DNA of 10,044 nt, from the NCBI GenBank assembly GCA_050305975.1, contig JBNLGI010000234.1, positions 1-10,044 on the forward strand. The letters run 5' to 3'. The notes beneath the pieces are model-generated. The model was not told the DNA's origin and searched no databases. It saw only the letters and a program-made list of their open reading frames with translations. The stretch comes from Thiodiazotropha sp050305975. GTDB lineage: Bacteria; Pseudomonadota; Gammaproteobacteria; Chromatiales; Chromatiaceae. Positions 7,741 to 10,044 of the stretch are shown in pieces. How positions within the stretch are numbered: position 1 is the stretch's first letter; the number at the start of each line of letters is the position of its first letter. The position numbers and the translations under genes are program-made.

Positions 7741-7773
7741 CGAACTGAATAAAGTGGAGAACCAGGAGACAGC

Positions 7774-8202
7774 ATGACCCAGGTCGACTTCTACGTCCTT
7801 GAAGAGCGGGCCCAGGGCAACCGTTTCACCCTGGCCTGCCGCCTGAGCGAGAAGATCTATCATCAGGGACGGCGCATCTTCATCCACACCGGGTCCGACG
7901 AGGAGACGCGCCACATGGACCGGCTGCTCTGGACCTTCCGCCAGGGCAGCTTCATCCCCCACGGCAGGCTCGGCGATTGCAACCCGGCCCTCACCCCTGT
8001 CATCATCGGCCATCAGGAGGCCGACGAAGAGGAGCACGACGTACTGATCAACCTGGCCAACGAGGTTCCGGGATGCTTCAGCCGCTTCGAGCGGGTGGCG
8101 GAGGTGATCGACCAGGAACCGCAGGTGGTCGCGGCGGGGCGCGAGCGCTTCCGCTTCTATCGGGACCGGGGCTACCCCCTGAACAAACACGACATCAAAT
8201 AG
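7774..8202 (+). CDS. holC: DNA polymerase III chi subunit HolC
   Basis: Chi is the clamp-loader accessory subunit that binds psi (HolD) on one face and the C-terminal tip of single-stranded DNA-binding protein (SSB) on the other. The 142-residue protein (E. coli 147) shows the family pattern: DFYVL at 5-9, FTLACRLSEKIYHQG at 18-32, the LLWTF...FIPH block at 51-63, DVLINL at 89-94, and a C-terminal RERFRFYRDRGYPLNKHDI. A good Shine-Dalgarno AGGAG lies at 7764-7768, five bases before the ATG. It follows pepA after the palindrome and is directly joined to the next gene with no spacer, so the two are likely co-translated. In many gammaproteobacteria valS comes soon after holC; it does not here. 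Confidence 0.96.
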   Translation: MTQVDFYVLEERAQGNRFTLACRLSEKIYHQGRRIFIHTGSDEETRHMDRLLWTFRQGSFIPHGRLGDCNPALTPVIIGHQEADEEEHDVLINLANEVPGCFSRFERVAEVIDQEPQVVAAGRERFRFYRDRGYPLNKHDIK

Positions 8203-8607
8203 ATGACCATCGATTCGCCTGACCATTCCGAAGACGACGAGATCCCGCTGCTGGAGGATATCGTCACGCCCGAGGAGCTGGAGCGGGACTCGGAGTATCT
8301 CAATTTCGACGACGCCGACTCCGAGGAGTACACCCCGGCCACTCCGGAGTACGACGAGGTACTGCTCTCCATGCGCGACGACATCGTCGCCCAGCTGCAG
8401 TCGGAGCTGCACCCGCTGGTGATCCGCTCGGTGGAGAAGGCGATCGACGAGGCCACCGAACGCCTGACCCAGGTCCTGCACGACGAACTGGTGGGCCCAC
8501 TCGGTCACCGGGTGCGCAGCCTGATCGAGCAGCGCATGGAAGAGGAGTTCGGCCCCCGGGAGCTGCCCCTGGGCGACGACCCGGATGACGATTCCGAGGA
8601 GTTCTAG
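8203..8607 (+). CDS. Highly acidic protein of unknown function linked to holC
   Basis: I do not recognise a characterised family. The 134-residue protein has 42 Asp/Glu and 9 Lys/Arg, a net charge near -33. Residues 1-52 are acidic and probably disordered, with a short hydrophobic motif IPLLEDIV at 14-21. This motif resembles the IPVLTDVV-type motif that I recall in some small beta/gammaproteobacterial proteins (DUF2486-like); that link is weak. Residues about 53-115 should form amphipathic helices (VLLSMRDDIVAQLQSELHPLVIRSVEKAIDEA in character). The tail 124-134 is almost all acidic and ends in Phe (DPDDDSEEF). The ATG is the base after the holC stop, with no separate strong Shine-Dalgarno, so translation probably depends on holC. 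Codon use is like its neighbours. A link to the chi subunit is inferred from position and the tail. Confidence 0.78.
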   Translation: MTIDSPDHSEDDEIPLLEDIVTPEELERDSEYLNFDDADSEEYTPATPEYDEVLLSMRDDIVAQLQSELHPLVIRSVEKAIDEATERLTQVLHDELVGPLGHRVRSLIEQRMEEEFGPRELPLGDDPDDDSEEF

Positions 8608-8631
8608 TCCTCATTGCCAGGCAATTCGAGC

Positions 8632-9012
8632 ATGCACATCGACCGCCTCGACCACCTGGTCCTCACCGTCCGCGACATTGACGCCAGCTGCGACTTCTAC
8701 AGCCGCGTGCTCGGCATGCGGGTCGTCTCCTTCGCCGGCGGCCGCAAGGCTCTCGCCTTCGGCCGGCAGAAGATCAACCTGCACCAAGCGGGCAAGGAGT
8801 TCGAACCCAAGGCCCGGCAGGCCACCCCCGGTTCCGGCGACCTCTGCTTCATCAGCGACACTCCGCTCGACGAGGTCATCGCCCATTTAGCGTCCTGTGA
8901 TGTCGGGATCGAGCAAGGCCCCATCCAGCGTACCGGCGCCGAAGGCCCCATCCTCTCCGTCTACCTGCGCGACCCCGACGGCAATCTCCTGGAAATCTCG
9001 AATAGCGTGTAG
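8632..9012 (+). CDS. VOC (glyoxalase/dioxygenase fold) family protein, GLOD5-like
   Basis: A 126-residue single VOC module of the glyoxalase/bleomycin-resistance/dioxygenase superfamily. It opens MHIDRLDHLVLTVRDIDASCDFYSRVLGMRV and resembles animal GLOD5 along its length: RKALAFGRQKINLHQAGKEFEPKA, then PGSGDLCFIS, then GPIQRTGAEGPILSVYLRDPDGNLLEISN. Probable metal ligands of the fold are H8, H51 (NLH) and E121 (LLEIS). The substrate is unknown; GLOD5 itself has no firmly assigned reaction. ATG 8632 fits the domain start; the frame extends to a TTG at 8614 with no added domain sequence. The stop TAG (9010-9012) lies within the first bases of the repeat element at 9009, so the element sets the last residues of the protein. 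Confidence 0.92.
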   Translation: MHIDRLDHLVLTVRDIDASCDFYSRVLGMRVVSFAGGRKALAFGRQKINLHQAGKEFEPKARQATPGSGDLCFISDTPLDEVIAHLASCDVGIEQGPIQRTGAEGPILSVYLRDPDGNLLEISNSV

Positions 9013-9150
9013 GGTGGGGCCCTGCCCCACCATCAACTCTCCGCCTCCCGCATTGGGTTTCACACTCGCTGCCATGCTTATGATTCTGAGGAGCGGCTCG
9101 GTATGCCACGCCAGAATGTTTGTCATTGGTGGGGCAGGGCCCCACCCTAC
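9009..9150. repeat. MITE-like element with perfect 24-bp terminal inverted repeats
   Basis: Bases 9009-9032 (beginning GTAGGGTGGGGC) and 9127-9150 are exact reverse complements over 24 bp and bracket a 94-bp unique interior. Each end is itself a hairpin: GGTGGGGC and GCCCCACC pair as 8 bp around a CCT loop (9014-9032). The interior has no convincing ORF. No clear target-site duplication is visible. Related but degraded ends occur at 3563-3632. The element could be a non-autonomous mobile element or a pair of REP-type palindromes; no transposase lies in the window. Confidence 0.85.
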
Positions 9151-9195
9151 CGTTTCATTTGCGCTCATCGGCGTTGATTCGCTGACAAAAACCAC

Positions 9196-9224
9196 AAGAC
9201 ACCTCCCCCGTCAGCTACTAAAAT
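9196..9224 (+). promoter_or_regulatory. Candidate sigma-70 promoter for the dehydrogenase gene
   Basis: AAGACA (9196-9201, four of six to TTGACA) and TAAAAT (9219-9224, five of six to TATAAT) are spaced by exactly 17 bp and lie 37 bp before the ATG at 9261. The position just beyond the MITE-like element suggests the dehydrogenase gene is transcribed independently of the VOC gene. Confidence 0.5.
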
Positions 9225-9260
9225 CCCCCCATTGTTGTTCTCAATTCCGGGATATGAATC

Positions 9261-10044
9261 ATGAGTCGAATCCTGATCATCGGCGCCGGCGGCGTCGGCC
9301 GTGTGGTGACCCACAAGTGCGCGCAGCTACCTGAAGTCTTCAGCGACATCTGGCTGGCCAGCCGCACGCTGTCCAAGTGCGACCAGATCGCCTCCGAAAT
9401 CGGCGGCGGCAAGGTGAAGACCGCCCAGGTCGACGCCGACAATGTCGACGAGCTGGTGGCGCTGATCCGCAAGATCGAGCCGAAGATGGTGATCAACGTG
9501 GCCCTGCCCTATCAGGACCTGACCATCATGGACGCCTGCCTGGCCACCGGCATCGACTATCTCGACACCGCCAACTACGAGCCGCCGGACGAAGCCAAGT
9601 TCGAGTACAAATGGCAGTGGGCCTACCAGGACAAATTCAAAGAGGCCGGGCTGATGGCCCTGCTCGGTTCCGGTTTCGATCCCGGCGTGACCAATGTCTT
9701 CACCGCCTACGCGAGGAAACACCACTTCGACCGCATCGACACCGTCGACATTCTCGACTGCAACGCGGGCGACCACGGCTACGCCTTCGCCACCAACTTC
9801 AACCCGGAGATCAACATCCGCGAGGTGACCGCCAATGGCCGCTACTGGGAGAACGGCGGCTGGGTCACCACCAAGCCGATGGAGATCTCCCGCGTCTTCG
9901 ACTTCCCCGAGATCGGCCCGAAGAAGATGTTCCTGCTTTACCACGAGGAGATGGAGTCGCTCAGCAAGCACCTGCCCGAGGTCAAGCGCTGGCGTTTCTG
10001 GATGACCTTCGGCGAGAGCTATCTCAAGCATCTGGAGGTGATCC
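9261..10044 (+). CDS. Saccharopine dehydrogenase family protein, probable carboxynorspermidine dehydrogenase (3' truncated)
   Basis: The first 261 residues of a protein that runs past the window end. An N-terminal Rossmann motif GAGGVG (residues 8-13) binds NAD(P)H. SRTLSKC (34-40), the MVINVALPY region (76-84), YLDTANYEPPD (100-110) and GSGFDPGVTNVFTAYA (136-151) follow. The catalytic-domain segment DTVDILDCNAGDHGYAFATNFNPEINIRE (160-188) closely recalls Vibrio carboxynorspermidine dehydrogenase. That enzyme condenses aspartate semialdehyde with a diamine (putrescine or 1,3-diaminopropane) reductively, to give carboxyspermidine or carboxynorspermidine. Lysine-pathway saccharopine dehydrogenases are the main alternative. 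The ATG at 9261 begins directly at the Rossmann strand; GGGA at 9249-9252 is a weak ribosome-binding site. The family is about 400 residues long, so about a third is missing. The next gene would be expected to be the matching decarboxylase (nspC). Confidence 0.9.
   Translation, partial: MSRILIIGAGGVGRVVTHKCAQLPEVFSDIWLASRTLSKCDQIASEIGGGKVKTAQVDADNVDELVALIRKIEPKMVINVALPYQDLTIMDACLATGIDYLDTANYEPPDEAKFEYKWQWAYQDKFKEAGLMALLGSGFDPGVTNVFTAYARKHHFDRIDTVDILDCNAGDHGYAFATNFNPEINIREVTANGRYWENGGWVTTKPMEISRVFDFPEIGPKKMFLLYHEEMESLSKHLPEVKRWRFWMTFGESYLKHLEVI

Noticed and set aside
8897..9334. ORFs on both strands running across the inverted-terminus element
   Set aside because: They arise from GC-rich repeat DNA, overlap the VOC and dehydrogenase genes out of frame and have no ribosome-binding site or domain.

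Overview
The window looks like chromosomal DNA from a GC-rich gammaproteobacterium. The evidence is the divergent lptFG/pepA pair, holC directly downstream of pepA, and a PepA whose start and active-site spacing match the Escherichia coli enzyme. The cyclase, the DUF3943 protein, the carboxynorspermidine-type dehydrogenase and the GC-rich intergenic hairpin repeats would fit a free-living or symbiotic sulfur-oxidiser-like lineage (Chromatiales or relatives). That placement is inference and was not tested by any search. I saw no tRNA, rRNA, CRISPR array, phage gene or transposase.

Layout. Positions 25-2378 (+) hold a two-gene unit: a membrane-anchored class III adenylate/guanylate cyclase with a periplasmic sensor region and a HAMP linker, overlapped by 4 bp (ATGA) by a TPR-like outer-membrane lipoprotein. 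Positions 2379-2629 are intergenic, with a good -10 box and a 10-codon leader ORF that abuts the next start. Positions 2630-3529 (+) encode an exported DUF3943 protein. A short convergent gap with degenerate hairpin repeats follows. Positions 3700-5870 (-) are lptF-lptG (ATGA overlap), the membrane subunits of the LPS-export ABC transporter. Divergent from them, 6006-7508 (+) is pepA. A 180-bp imperfect palindrome with a perfect 23-bp central stem separates pepA from holC (7774-8202, Pol III chi). Next come a very acidic unknown protein starting on the base after the holC stop (8203-8607), and a GLOD5-like VOC/glyoxalase-fold protein (8632-9012). The VOC stop codon lies inside the first base pairs of a 142-bp MITE-like element with perfect 24-bp inverted termini (9009-9150). 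A candidate promoter (AAGACA, 17 bp, TAAAAT) precedes a saccharopine-dehydrogenase-family gene that most resembles carboxynorspermidine dehydrogenase and runs off the window at 10044.

Much of the window concerns the cell envelope: a sensory cyclase with an outer-membrane lipoprotein, an exported DUF3943 protein, and LPS export. The second half is housekeeping (aminopeptidase, clamp-loader accessory subunit) and polyamine metabolism. The observations most worth following are the acidic holC neighbour, whose C-terminus resembles an SSB C-terminal tip (the known ligand of HolC), and the related hairpin/inverted-repeat elements at 3.6 kb and 9.0 kb. I found no clear sign of a new defence or mobile system.
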